Source: an uncultured Lachnotalea sp. (GTDB lineage: Bacteria > Bacillota > Clostridia > Lachnospirales > Lachnospiraceae). Taken from it: a DNA stretch of 40,147 nucleotides. The DNA lies in contig CAMSZT010000029.1 of assembly GCA_947066815.1 (NCBI GenBank), positions 1-40,147 on the forward strand, given 5' to 3'. Both the position numbers and the translations under genes were made by a program. The notes beneath the pieces are model-generated. The model did not search any database and had not been told where the DNA came from. It saw nothing but the letters and a program-made list of their open reading frames with translations. This document shows, piece by piece, positions 1 to 6,559 of this stretch; within the stretch, counting starts at the first letter, position 1, and the number at the start of each line of letters is the position of its first letter.

Positions 1-1400
1 TAGGGCGTAATTATGTGGAATCCGGCAATTATCTGGAAAAAATATTTCCCTTTCTTAATGTTCGGTTCATTGCTGTGAATGATCATTATGACAGCGCTTC
101 TTTAACTTCGGGAGAAGAGCTGGGCGCCTCTTTGAAAAACGTAGTAAATGATATTTATGCCAAAGACATTTCACGAAAGGTCAGCTCGACCATGAAGGCC
201 AAACGGTTGCGGGGGGAATATATCGGAAATTATGCACCATACGGATACCTGAAAGATCCTAAAAACAGGAATCATCTGATCATTGACCCTGAGATTGCGC
301 CATTTGTTGTTGAGATTTTTGAAATGAGGGCGGAGGGCCTCGGGATTACTGCGATTGCAAGGAGGCTGAATGAGAGAGATGTTCCTTCGCCCGGCCGGCT
401 GCGGTATGAGCGGGGGATTCTGACCAATAACAATAAGGCCGGCTCCGGGCTTTTATGGAACCGGCATGTACTTACAGATCTGCTGAAAAATGTGGCTTAC
501 ATCGGGAATCTGGAACAGGGGAGAAGTACCAGCTGTCTGTATAAAGGCGTTGCCTTTCACTGGACAGAAAAATCGGAATGGGATCTGGCAGTAGGAACTC
601 ACGAACCTGTTATCACCTGCGAGCTTTGGGAAAGGGTCCAGACAGTCAATGAAAAAAAAGCACGGGAAGCGAAAAACACTTACGGAAAATATGCCGGCCT
701 GCCCAAAAGGGAAAATCCATATGGTTCTCTGCTTCGCTGTGCAGACTGCGGACGGGTGATCAAGCAGGTACATTCATACAGTACTTCTAAAAAAAGCGGA
801 ACCAGTATCTACTATAATTATAAGTGTCCGGAGAACATTGAACTTGGAGAAACGGCCTGCCCTAAAAAAAATATCAGGGCGGCAGAACTGGATGAAGCAG
901 TATTACGTACCATTCAAAAACAGATGGAGGTGTTTTTAGACACGCAGAAGGTATTGAAACAGTTGATTGCCATGGAAAAAGAAAAGTCAAAGAGGACAGC
1001 TCCACTTGCCCGCATTCAGGAAATTCAGTCCGGGATAAACAAATATAAAGATCTATGTACTTCGCTTTATGTGGATTTAAAAGAAGGACTCCTTTCTCAG
1101 GACGAATATGTGTATGCGAAACAGAAGTATGCGGTGGAATTGGAATGTCTTGAGCAGGAACTGACTGAGCTTAAACGGATTCGCACAAAAACAGAGAGAA
1201 CCGGAGAGGGAGAAAAGAAGTGGGAACAGCTTATTGCAAAGTATTATCACACAAAAAAACTGACGCCTGTGATGGTTCAGGCCATGGTGGAAGAAATCAG
1301 GCTTTATGCGGATAAAAGCATTGATATTTCCTTTAAATATATGAATGAGTTTGAAGCTCTGATGCAGGAATGCGAGAGAATACGGGAGGAGGTTGCATAA
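1..1400 (+). CDS. Large serine recombinase, 5' end outside window
   Basis: Site-specific DNA recombinase of the large serine (TnpX/TndX-like) family that would integrate or excise the element to the left of spoVT. The reading frame is already open at the window edge: the first visible residues, GRNYVESGNYLEKIFPF, match the middle of the catalytic domain, so the N-terminal part with the nucleophilic serine is off the window. A GTG at position 15 is internal and not the true start. After the catalytic domain come the recombinase domain (PYGYLKDP onward), a zinc-ribbon with CADC near nt 740 and further cysteines near nt 825-865, and a charged coiled-coil region near the C-terminus. The second recombinase gene starts 1 nt after this stop codon, so both are probably co-transcribed. 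AT content is higher than in the chromosomal genes downstream. Family assignment is firm; whether the full gene is intact cannot be seen. Confidence 0.9.
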   Translation, partial: GRNYVESGNYLEKIFPFLNVRFIAVNDHYDSASLTSGEELGASLKNVVNDIYAKDISRKVSSTMKAKRLRGEYIGNYAPYGYLKDPKNRNHLIIDPEIAPFVVEIFEMRAEGLGITAIARRLNERDVPSPGRLRYERGILTNNNKAGSGLLWNRHVLTDLLKNVAYIGNLEQGRSTSCLYKGVAFHWTEKSEWDLAVGTHEPVITCELWERVQTVNEKKAREAKNTYGKYAGLPKRENPYGSLLRCADCGRVIKQVHSYSTSKKSGTSIYYNYKCPENIELGETACPKKNIRAAELDEAVLRTIQKQMEVFLDTQKVLKQLIAMEKEKSKRTAPLARIQEIQSGINKYKDLCTSLYVDLKEGLLSQDEYVYAKQKYAVELECLEQELTELKRIRTKTERTGEGEKKWEQLIAKYYHTKKLTPVMVQAMVEEIRLYADKSIDISFKYMNEFEALMQECERIREEVA

Positions 1401-1401
1401 T

Positions 1402-2964
1402 GTGGCACTTGCAGTGTATCTGAGATTGTCGCAGGATGACCTGGATCTTGGGACAAATGGATTAAAGAATGAAAGTGACAGTATTCAGAATCAACGTTTG
1501 CTGATAAAACGGTATATCAGCGGCCATGCGGATTTGGAACGGCTCCAGACCTTGGAATTTGTCGACGACGGGTATACGGGGACGAATTTTAACAGGCCCG
1601 GATTTCAGAAAATGATGAAGCTGGTCCGTTCCGGCAAGATCACATGTATTATTGCAAAGGACTTGTCCCGATTCGGGAGAAATTATCTGGAAGTCGGGGA
1701 TTACTTAGAGCATATTTTTCCGTTTCTGGGAGTCCGGTTTATTGCCGTGAATGATTCTTATGACAGTAATGGATATATTGGGACTACCGGTGGAATTGAC
1801 GTGGCATTTCGTAACTTAATTTATCAGAGATACAGTCAGGATCTTTCTGAGAAGGTAAAGTCGGCGATGCATCTGAAAATGGAAAAAGGACGGTATGTAA
1901 CGAATTGTCCATATGGATATATGAAAAAAGAAGGTGTAAAACATGAGATGATCCCGGATCCGGTCACGGCGCCCGTTGTCCAGGAGATATTCAAAGCGGC
2001 AATATCCGGCAGGAAAACGACGGAAATCGCTGCAATGCTCAATGCCAGAAAAATTCTGACACCAATGGAATATAAGAAGCTTTCCAGGTCGAATCAATAC
2101 AGTGACGTCATGTGGAGCCATCAGGCGGTACTCCGTATTATAAAAGATTATAAGTATACGGGGGCAATGGTTAATTTCAAATGTGAAAACAGGACGATAC
2201 GGGCAACCACACAGCATAGGAGGAAGCCGGAAGAATGGGTGATTGTGGAAGGAAGCCATCCGCCTATCGTAACCCATGAAGAATATGAGGCCGCAAATGC
2301 TTCCCTGCGGAAAGTGAAATATTATCTGCCCGAACATAAAGACTGCCGGGACCGGGTTTATTACTGCGGCCATTGTGGAAGACGCCTGAGAAAAACCTTC
2401 GGTACAGACGAGTATTATTCCTGCGCAACAAAATTATATCGAAAGGATGCTGTATGCAGAGAAATCAGTTGGAGCAGGACAGAGATTGAAGGGATCCTTT
2501 TAACAGCATACAAAGCCCAGCTGCAGCTGATGGATGAAGAATACCGGAAGATACCCGGGACTTACAAAGAGCGGCCGCTTCAGTCCTGCAGGCGGAAACA
2601 AAAGGCGGCTGCTTCAGAGCTTGCGGCGATCAAGGACAAAAATCTGCAATTTTATGAAAAGTTCCGGGAAGGGACTTTGACGAAGAATCAGTTTCTTCAG
2701 GAAAAGGAAAAGCTTCTCAAACGTAAAGAAGAATTGCAAAAGAAACTGGAGGTGCTGCAGGAAGAGGAAGACGATTTGAGGGAAGAGCAGGAACGGGCAT
2801 CGGAGCGCATCGGCCAGCTTGCGGCTTCCGGAGGCCTGTTGGATTTATCAGATGATGAACTGCGGAAACGAATGTATGACGAGGTAGAGCGGGTGACGGT
2901 ATACAGCTCCAGGGAAATCGAAATTGCATGGAAATTGGGAAATGTTTTTGAAACAGTGGTTTGA
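1402..2964 (+). CDS. Large serine recombinase, complete
   Basis: Second large serine recombinase, 520 aa with the chosen GTG start. The GTG at 1402 is preferred over the TTG at 1393 because the ribosome binding site GGAGGAGG (1385-1392) lies 9 nt upstream of the GTG and touches the TTG. The catalytic domain is visible: AVYLRLSQDD carries the likely nucleophile Ser10, followed by IAKDLSRFGRNYLEVGDYLEHIFPF, here split into the motifs DLSRFGRN and GDYLEHIFPF. The recombinase domain follows (PYGYMKK), then a zinc-ribbon (CGHCGRRL with later cysteines near nt 2420-2460) and a long coiled coil (about residues 400-475). The gene lies directly after another recombinase and 0.4 kb before the broken spoVT, as expected for the integration module at the end of an integrative element. 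It may act alone or as a pair with its neighbour; the sequence does not decide this. Confidence 0.92.
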   Translation: MALAVYLRLSQDDLDLGTNGLKNESDSIQNQRLLIKRYISGHADLERLQTLEFVDDGYTGTNFNRPGFQKMMKLVRSGKITCIIAKDLSRFGRNYLEVGDYLEHIFPFLGVRFIAVNDSYDSNGYIGTTGGIDVAFRNLIYQRYSQDLSEKVKSAMHLKMEKGRYVTNCPYGYMKKEGVKHEMIPDPVTAPVVQEIFKAAISGRKTTEIAAMLNARKILTPMEYKKLSRSNQYSDVMWSHQAVLRIIKDYKYTGAMVNFKCENRTIRATTQHRRKPEEWVIVEGSHPPIVTHEEYEAANASLRKVKYYLPEHKDCRDRVYYCGHCGRRLRKTFGTDEYYSCATKLYRKDAVCREISWSRTEIEGILLTAYKAQLQLMDEEYRKIPGTYKERPLQSCRRKQKAAASELAAIKDKNLQFYEKFREGTLTKNQFLQEKEKLLKRKEELQKKLEVLQEEEDDLREEQERASERIGQLAASGGLLDLSDDELRKRMYDEVERVTVYSSREIEIAWKLGNVFETVV

Positions 2965-3366
2965 GAGGAGAACCTTCTCCAATATGAAGATAAATCATTC
3001 CTGATTGACAGGATTCGCAAAATCGAATATCGTATATTACGAAAAAAGGTGCAGTAGCACCTGAATCCGTAATGGAGGGATTCTATGGAAATTCGTGGAA
3101 GATAACATTAAGGCCAGAAGAAATGAAGAAGGCATTATTACCATGGGGCTTCGCAATTTCCTGCTTGATGAAAACAGTTTAAAGATATAAGGTGAATTTT
3201 GGCCATTCAAGGATAAAATCTTGAGAAATTCGAAGTTTGTCCTAAAATATCACAAGGGGTAAGCGATTTTGGGCCAAAATCGGAGTAGCGCCGGTTGACG
3301 AGAAAAGTCGAAAAAGCCAGTAATTATGCGGCTTCGCAGATTTAGAAAAAATTTTCTTGTGAGGAC
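2965..3366. other. Non-coding right end of the mobile element
   Basis: About 0.4 kb of AT-rich DNA without a convincing gene. It contains several inverted repeats: ATTCG/CGAAT at 3013-3028, GAATCC/GGATTC at 3063-3083, and a 19-bp palindrome at 3264-3282 (arms CGATTTTGG and CCAAAATCG around one G). These could be recombinase or regulator binding sites. A short open stretch with a GTG at about 3094 encodes some 31 residues ending at 3189, but it lacks a clear ribosome binding site and a recognisable family, so it is not called as a gene. The region ends at the junction with spoVT near 3378. Confidence 0.5.
3264..3282. repeat. 19-bp perfect palindrome near element end
   Basis: Arms CGATTTTGG (3264-3272) and CCAAAATCG (3274-3282) are perfect inverted repeats separated by one base. 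The site lies about 100 bp inside the element from the spoVT junction. It could be a dimeric regulator operator or an accessory recombinase site; no function can be assigned from sequence. Confidence 0.6.
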
Positions 3367-3897
3367 TTGACACAAGCAGACGACCTTGGCCGGGTGGTGA
3401 TCCCTAAGGAGATCCGCAGGACCCTGCGGCTCAGAGAGGGGACGCCGCTGGAAATTTTTACCGACAGGCAGGGCGAGATCATCCTGAAAAAATATTCTCC
3501 CATGGCGGAACTCGGGAATTTCGCGAAGCAGTATGCGGACGCACTGGCTCAGTCTACGGGGCTTGCGGTCTGCGTCACCGACAGGGATCAGGTCATTGCG
3601 GTAGCCGGAGGGGCGAAGAAGGAGCTTCTGCAGAAGAGCATCAGCAAGGCGCTGGAGCAGTCCATCCTGAACCGGAATAATGTGCTGGCAGAGAAGGATG
3701 ACGGACAGTTCATTCCTGTGACGGACGAGGATGCGGAGGAATATTCCGGAGAAGTGACGGCGGTCATTCTATGCGAGGGGGATGCCATCGGTTCCGTCCT
3801 CTTACTTTCTAAAGATCCCAAGTACAGGATGGGGACGCTGGAACAGAAGCTGGCCCTGACGGCGGCGGGATTTTTGGGAAGACAGATGGAAAGCTGA
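3367..3897 (+). CDS. spoVT: SpoVT sporulation regulator, 5' end replaced by mobile element
   Basis: SpoVT is an AbrB-family transcription factor that acts in the forespore under sigma-G and adjusts late sporulation and germination genes. From DDLGRVVIPKEIRR onward the AbrB-type DNA-binding domain (about 40 residues) and the C-terminal GAF-like domain, ending GFLGRQMES, are intact. The total open length (176 aa) is close to the usual 178-180, but the first residues are wrong: the only in-frame start is a TTG at 3367 giving MTQA before DDLGR, whereas the family begins MKATGIVRRI. An in-frame stop lies at 3343. The GAGGA before the TTG is only about 1 nt away, too close for normal initiation. 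The first beta strand of the swapped-hairpin fold is therefore missing, and the gene is probably not expressed as a working protein in this configuration. Precise excision of the element would restore it. The following gene order (mazG, hup, rqcP, yabP) is the normal context of spoVT. Confidence 0.85.
   Translation: MTQADDLGRVVIPKEIRRTLRLREGTPLEIFTDRQGEIILKKYSPMAELGNFAKQYADALAQSTGLAVCVTDRDQVIAVAGGAKKELLQKSISKALEQSILNRNNVLAEKDDGQFIPVTDEDAEEYSGEVTAVILCEGDAIGSVLLLSKDPKYRMGTLEQKLALTAAGFLGRQMES
3370..3384 (+). other. Candidate attachment junction (attR) inside spoVT
   Basis: Similarity to the SpoVT family begins abruptly at the two Asp codons GACGAC (3379-3384). In known SpoVT proteins these residues follow a conserved N-terminal strand of about ten residues (MKATGIVRRI), which is absent here. 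Upstream DNA is AT-rich, does not encode that strand in any frame, and belongs to the recombinase element. The crossover should therefore lie at or just before 3379. Serine recombinases exchange at a 2-bp core, which may be within these bases, but the exact core cannot be fixed without the other end of the element. Confidence 0.6.
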
Positions 3898-3901
3898 CAA
3901 C

Positions 3902-4018
3902 CCTCCGGGGACCCCGCTATTGCCAGGGTCTGCCCCAGCGTAAGCGAGGGCATTCGGCGAAAAATAAGGTATCCCCTCCGGGGACCCCGCTATTGCCATT
4001 CGGCAAAAAATAAGGTAT
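3902..4018 (+). repeat. Two-copy direct repeat between spoVT and mazG
   Basis: Copy 1 (3902-3972) and copy 2 (3975-4018) both begin CCTCCGGGGACCCCGCTATT and end with CATTCGGC(G/A)AAAAATAAGGTAT. Copy 1 carries an extra block of roughly 27 bp in the middle (near 3926-3951). The copies are nearly identical, which suggests recent duplication or local gene conversion. They lie downstream of spoVT and 20-30 nt upstream of the mazG ribosome binding site; no promoter or terminator is clear inside them. Confidence 0.75.
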
Positions 4019-4041
4019 GCTTATCCGAGGAGGATAAAGAC

Positions 4042-4452
4042 ATGGAGACAAAAGAGCGATACAGCTTTGAGGAATTGAAGGAGATCATAGCCACACTCCG
4101 CTCGGAGCACGGCTGCCCCTGGGACAGGGCTCAGACCCACGGGTCCATGAAGAAATGCCTGCGGGATGAATGTGACGAGGTCCTGGAGGCCATTGATAAA
4201 GAGGATATGGAAAATCTCTGCGAGGAATTGGGGGATGTCCTTCTGCAGGTCATGCTCCACAGCAGGATCGCCGAGGAGTCTGGGGAGTTCACCGTGGAGG
4301 AGGTCATCTCCGTGCTGTGCCGGAAGCTGATCCGGCGCCATCCCCATGTGTTCGGCGGGGAAAGCTACGGGACTGCCGAGGAGAGCAGGGCCCGGTGGGA
4401 CGAGATCAAACGTCAGGAGAAAGAGGCCAGAAAGCGGGGAATCAGGCTGTAA
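4042..4452 (+). CDS. mazG: MazG-family nucleotide pyrophosphohydrolase
   Basis: Hydrolyses non-canonical or excess nucleoside triphosphates to monophosphate and pyrophosphate in the cytoplasm. The 136-aa protein is the short single-domain form. It has the CPWDRAQTH signature near residue 30, the metal-binding pattern DECDEVLEAI followed by EELGDVLLQVMLHSRIA (about residues 50-80), and RRHPHVFGGE later. In Bacillus the same locus carries yabN, a MazG domain fused to a methylase domain; here the methylase half is absent. The start is chosen because GAGGAGG (4027-4033) lies 8 nt upstream. The gene sits in the conserved spoVT-hup-rqcP neighbourhood. Confidence 0.9.
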   Translation: METKERYSFEELKEIIATLRSEHGCPWDRAQTHGSMKKCLRDECDEVLEAIDKEDMENLCEELGDVLLQVMLHSRIAEESGEFTVEEVISVLCRKLIRRHPHVFGGESYGTAEESRARWDEIKRQEKEARKRGIRL

Positions 4453-4513
4453 AACAGGCGGGGATGACGGAAACGGCAAAAACGGTAAAAACTGCGGGAA
4501 CGGAGGATTTTCC

Positions 4514-4542
4514 TTGACAAAACGCGCTTATCAGTTTATAAA
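4514..4542 (+). promoter_or_regulatory. Sigma-A promoter of hup
   Basis: TTGACA (4514-4519) and TATAAA (4537-4542) are separated by exactly 17 bp. The promoter stands about 50 bp upstream of the hup start and matches the high expression expected for HU. Confidence 0.85.
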
Positions 4543-4594
4543 TAATGGAGAGCAATATTGATTTCTATGAACAACCCTAGGAGGAACAGCTATT

Positions 4595-4870
4595 ATGAAC
4601 AAAACTGAATTGATCGCAGCAGTGGCCGAGCAGGCAGAGCTGTCCAAAAAAGATGCCGAAAAGGCAGTAGCCGCATTGGTCGATGTTATCAGCGAGGAGC
4701 TGGTAAAGGGAGAGCGGGTGCAGTTAGTCGGCTTTGGTACCTTTGAAGTGTCTGAGAGGCCGGAGAGGGACGGAAGGAATCCCAGGACCGGCGAGGCCAT
4801 GAAGATCGCGGCCTCCAGGATGCCCAGATTCAAGGTGGGCAAGGCACTCAAGGACAAGGTGAACAGTTAG
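4595..4870 (+). CDS. hup: HU-type DNA-binding protein
   Basis: Histone-like HU protein, 91 aa, which compacts and bends chromosomal DNA as a dimer. The sequence starts MNKTELIAAVAEQAELSKKD and shows the family core VGFGTFEV, the arm tip GRNPRTGE, and the C-terminal PRFKVGKALKD. The start is preceded by AGGAGG (4579-4584). The gene has its own consensus promoter (4514-4542) and a strong terminator (4889-4923), so it is an independent high-level unit inside the spoVT-yabP region. Confidence 0.97.
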   Translation: MNKTELIAAVAEQAELSKKDAEKAVAALVDVISEELVKGERVQLVGFGTFEVSERPERDGRNPRTGEAMKIAASRMPRFKVGKALKDKVNS

Positions 4871-4888
4871 ATCCCCCAGTCAGGACCA

Positions 4889-4923
4889 AAACTGCCGCAG
4901 GCATCTGCGGCAGTTTGTTTTTT
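4889..4923 (+). terminator. Intrinsic terminator of hup
   Basis: Perfect 12-bp stem AAACTGCCGCAG (4889-4900) with CTGCGGCAGTTT (4905-4916), a 4-nt loop, and a T-rich tract ending near 4923. Confidence 0.93.
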
Positions 4924-4930
4924 GCACACG

Positions 4931-5025
4931 CCGATGCAGAGGATGATATGCCGCAGGAGCGGCGCATCGGTGGTCTACGCTCCGCTTCGGTCGGTGCTAA
5001 ACGCGTGCCACCGGCACACAGCACC
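4931..5025 (+). other. Hairpin-rich stretch upstream of rqcP
   Basis: CCGATGC (4931-4937) pairs with GCATCGG (4964-4970). GGTGCT (4993-4998) pairs with AGCACC (5020-5025), and inside that stem GTGCC (5005-5009) pairs with GGCAC (5013-5017). The two structures fill most of the gap between the hup terminator and rqcP. They may form a structured 5' leader of rqcP, but no known riboswitch class is recognised. Confidence 0.4.
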
Positions 5026-5063
5026 GCGGCGAGCAGGGGGAAGAAAGCGTAAAGGAGAGGAAT

Positions 5064-5303
5064 ATGAGACTGGATAAATATTTAAAGGTTTCGCGGATCA
5101 TTAAGCGGAGGACGGTGGCAAACGAGGCCTGTGACAGCGGCCGGGTGTTTGTCAACGGGAAGCAGGCCAGAGCCTCTTTAAATGTCAAAGAGGGCGACGT
5201 GATCGAGGTGCAGTTTGGGAACCGTTCTGTGAAGGCAGAAGTCCTGAAGGTGCAGGAGAGCACCAAAAAGGAGGATGCGGGAGAGATGTTCCGTTATCTT
5301 TGA
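5064..5303 (+). CDS. rqcP: RqcP/YabO, S4-domain ribosome quality-control factor
   Basis: Small RNA-binding S4 protein of 79 aa. In Bacillus, RqcP (YabO) works with RqcH on obstructed 50S subunits to add alanine tails to stalled nascent chains. The S4 fold is plain: MRLDKYLKVSRIIKRRTVANEACDSG reads as the two S4 helices (shown here as MRLDKYLKVSR and RRTVANEACDSG), followed by GRVFVNGKQA and VKEGDVIEV. AAAGGAGAGGA ends 2-3 nt before the ATG and provides the ribosome binding site. The gene is followed by yabP, as in Bacillus. Confidence 0.93.
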   Translation: MRLDKYLKVSRIIKRRTVANEACDSGRVFVNGKQARASLNVKEGDVIEVQFGNRSVKAEVLKVQESTKKEDAGEMFRYL

Positions 5304-5310
5304 GCATCCG

Positions 5311-5339
5311 TCATAGGCCGGCCCATTTCCGCATAGGAT
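5311..5339 (+). promoter_or_regulatory. Possible sigma-E promoter of yabPQ
   Basis: TCATAGG (5311-5317) and CATAGGAT (5332-5339) are 14 bp apart. They fit the sigma-E pattern (KMATATT, 14-15 bp, CATACAHT) at its most conserved positions with four mismatches. The yabP-yabQ operon is mother-cell, sigma-E-dependent in Bacillus, so the site is in the right place. It lies about 50 bp before the yabP start. Confidence 0.45.
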
Positions 5340-5391
5340 TCAGATAGGGAGATGCCCCGACAGAGGGGGATCTGGAAGGGAGAGAGCGGGA

Positions 5392-5679
5392 ATGGAAGAG
5401 CAGAGGCAGAGGACAAAACCTCACAGGATATCGCTGGATAAGCGTTCCTACGCGGTCATAAGCGGCGTAGACGACGTGATATCCTTTGATGAAAAAGAGG
5501 TGATCCTGGAGACGACCCTTGGCCGTCTGACGGTGAAGGGGGAGGATATGAAGGTGAGCCGCCTGACGGTGGAACAGGGCGAGGTGGAGATCGGGGGCCG
5601 CGTGGACAGCCTGGTCTATTCGGAGAGCCGGGGCAGGAAGGCCCAGGGGGAATCCTTCCTGGGCCGTCTGTTTAAATGA
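5392..5679 (+). CDS. yabP: YabP sporulation protein
   Basis: YabP family, 95 aa, needed in Bacillus for normal spore coat and cortex development in the mother cell. The predicted protein is a small all-beta domain: residues 15-80 contain the family pattern SLDKRSYAVISGVDDVISFDEKEV (core GVDDVISFDE), LTVKGEDMKV and VDSLVYSE. It lies between rqcP and yabQ as in Bacillus. Its TGA stop overlaps the yabQ ATG, so the two genes are probably translated in a coupled way. A candidate sigma-E promoter lies just upstream. Confidence 0.92.
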   Translation: MEEQRQRTKPHRISLDKRSYAVISGVDDVISFDEKEVILETTLGRLTVKGEDMKVSRLTVEQGEVEIGGRVDSLVYSESRGRKAQGESFLGRLFK

Positions 5680-6461
5680 TGAGCGGCATGATCCGCCAGG
5701 AGGCGGAATTTCTTCTGGTATCCCTGCTGTGGGGAGCAGCCCTGACGGCAGTTTACGATGTGTTTCGCATCCTGAGGACGGCCGTGAGACATGCTTCTGC
5801 CGTGGTAGCGGCAGAGGATTTCCTGTACTGGATCTTCGCGGCGTTTGCTCTGTTTGTGCTGCTATTTTCCATGAATGACGGAAATCTCAGGTGGTATGCC
5901 CTGGCGGGGGCCGGGGCAGGCATGTGGCTGTACCATATCACCCTGAGCCGTTTTTTCGTGAAATGGCTGGGAGCCGCCCTCGGATTCGCCATAAAAGGAC
6001 TTGCCGCGCCCCTAAAAATCTTGGGACGGCTATTGAAAAAGCGGGCGGGATGGCTTACAATAAAAATCAGGGAGAAACAGCGTGCCGTGAGATCCGGGCT
6101 GGAGATAAAACGGGCGCAGAAAAAAGAGAGTAAACGGGAAGGTTCGGAGGAAAACTGTGGCAGGAAACAGAGAAAGAAAAAGATACAGGAAGCAGAGCAA
6201 GACCGTCATCATGGGGATCCTGCTGGTGACATTCCTGTTCTGCGGCATTCTTTTTTACAAGACGAAGGCGCTGCAGGTCAGGGACAGCCGGTACGGGACC
6301 AGGGAGACCGAACTGCAGGAGGAGATCGAGCAGGAAAAAAAGAGATCGCAGGAACTGGAAGAGCGGGAGGCCTACGTACAGACAAAAAAATACATAGAAG
6401 AGATCGCAAAGACAAAGCTGGGTCTGGTAAATCCCGGCGAGACACTCTTAAGGCCGAATGA
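5676..6461 (+). CDS. yabQ: YabQ spore protein with anomalous readthrough tail over divIC
   Basis: YabQ is a mother-cell membrane protein needed for spore cortex formation in Bacillus. Residues 1-125 look genuine: an N-terminal membrane segment (FLLVSLLWGAALTAVYDVFR), then segments near residues 45-65 and 70-90, and a basic tail rich in Lys and Arg. From about residue 150 the frame runs on for some 110 residues, covering 305 nt of the 315-nt divIC gene in a different frame. That tail has the composition of a shadow translation, not a membrane protein tail. An A6 run at 6120-6125 marks the likely boundary: a -1 slip there, or one extra A, gives AGA GAG TAA and stops at 6133, just before the divIC ribosome binding site. 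The functional protein is therefore probably about 152 aa; otherwise the overlap is real and very unusual. Confidence 0.8.
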   Translation: MMSGMIRQEAEFLLVSLLWGAALTAVYDVFRILRTAVRHASAVVAAEDFLYWIFAAFALFVLLFSMNDGNLRWYALAGAGAGMWLYHITLSRFFVKWLGAALGFAIKGLAAPLKILGRLLKKRAGWLTIKIREKQRAVRSGLEIKRAQKKESKREGSEENCGRKQRKKKIQEAEQDRHHGDPAGDIPVLRHSFLQDEGAAGQGQPVRDQGDRTAGGDRAGKKEIAGTGRAGGLRTDKKIHRRDRKDKAGSGKSRRDTLKAE

Positions 6462-6471
6462 GGAAGAATAA
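6157..6471 (+). CDS. divIC: DivIC/FtsB-like septum formation protein
   Basis: Bitopic membrane protein of the divisome, 104 aa. Family members bridge FtsL and FtsQ/DivIB and help activate septal peptidoglycan synthesis. A basic cytoplasmic N-terminus (about 20 residues) is followed by one membrane segment (VIMGILLVTFLFCGILFY, about residues 22-40). A coiled coil then runs to about residue 70 (ETELQEEIEQEKKRSQELEE), followed by the conserved extracytoplasmic end EIAKTKLGLVNPGE. The start is GTG at 6157, supported by GGAGG (6146-6150) 6 nt upstream. It is almost wholly covered by the yabQ frame. Order yabQ-divIC is conserved in Bacillus. Confidence 0.93.
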   Translation: MAGNRERKRYRKQSKTVIMGILLVTFLFCGILFYKTKALQVRDSRYGTRETELQEEIEQEKKRSQELEEREAYVQTKKYIEEIAKTKLGLVNPGETLLRPNEEE

Positions 6472-6485
6472 TGATCAATGCGGGG

Positions 6486-6521
6486 GCGGCGTGTTCCGGA
6501 GGGAACGCGGCCGCTCTTTTT
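6486..6521 (+). terminator. Intrinsic terminator after divIC
   Basis: GCGGCGTGTTCC (6486-6497) pairs with GGAACGCGGCCGC (6502-6514), with one bulge and one G-T pair, followed by TCTTTTTG. It separates the yabP-divIC unit from spoIIE. Confidence 0.85.
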
Positions 6522-6559
6522 GTCATATAAGAAACTTCGTTCCCTGCATGACAAAAAGA

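Noticed and set aside
3094-3189. Short open frame of about 31 codons in the element end
   Set aside because: No ribosome binding site, no recognisable family and no support beyond its being open.
5891-6133. Separate gene in the frame ending at 6133
   Set aside because: It is not a gene of its own; only its last two codons and stop matter, as the probable end of YabQ after slippage or base correction.
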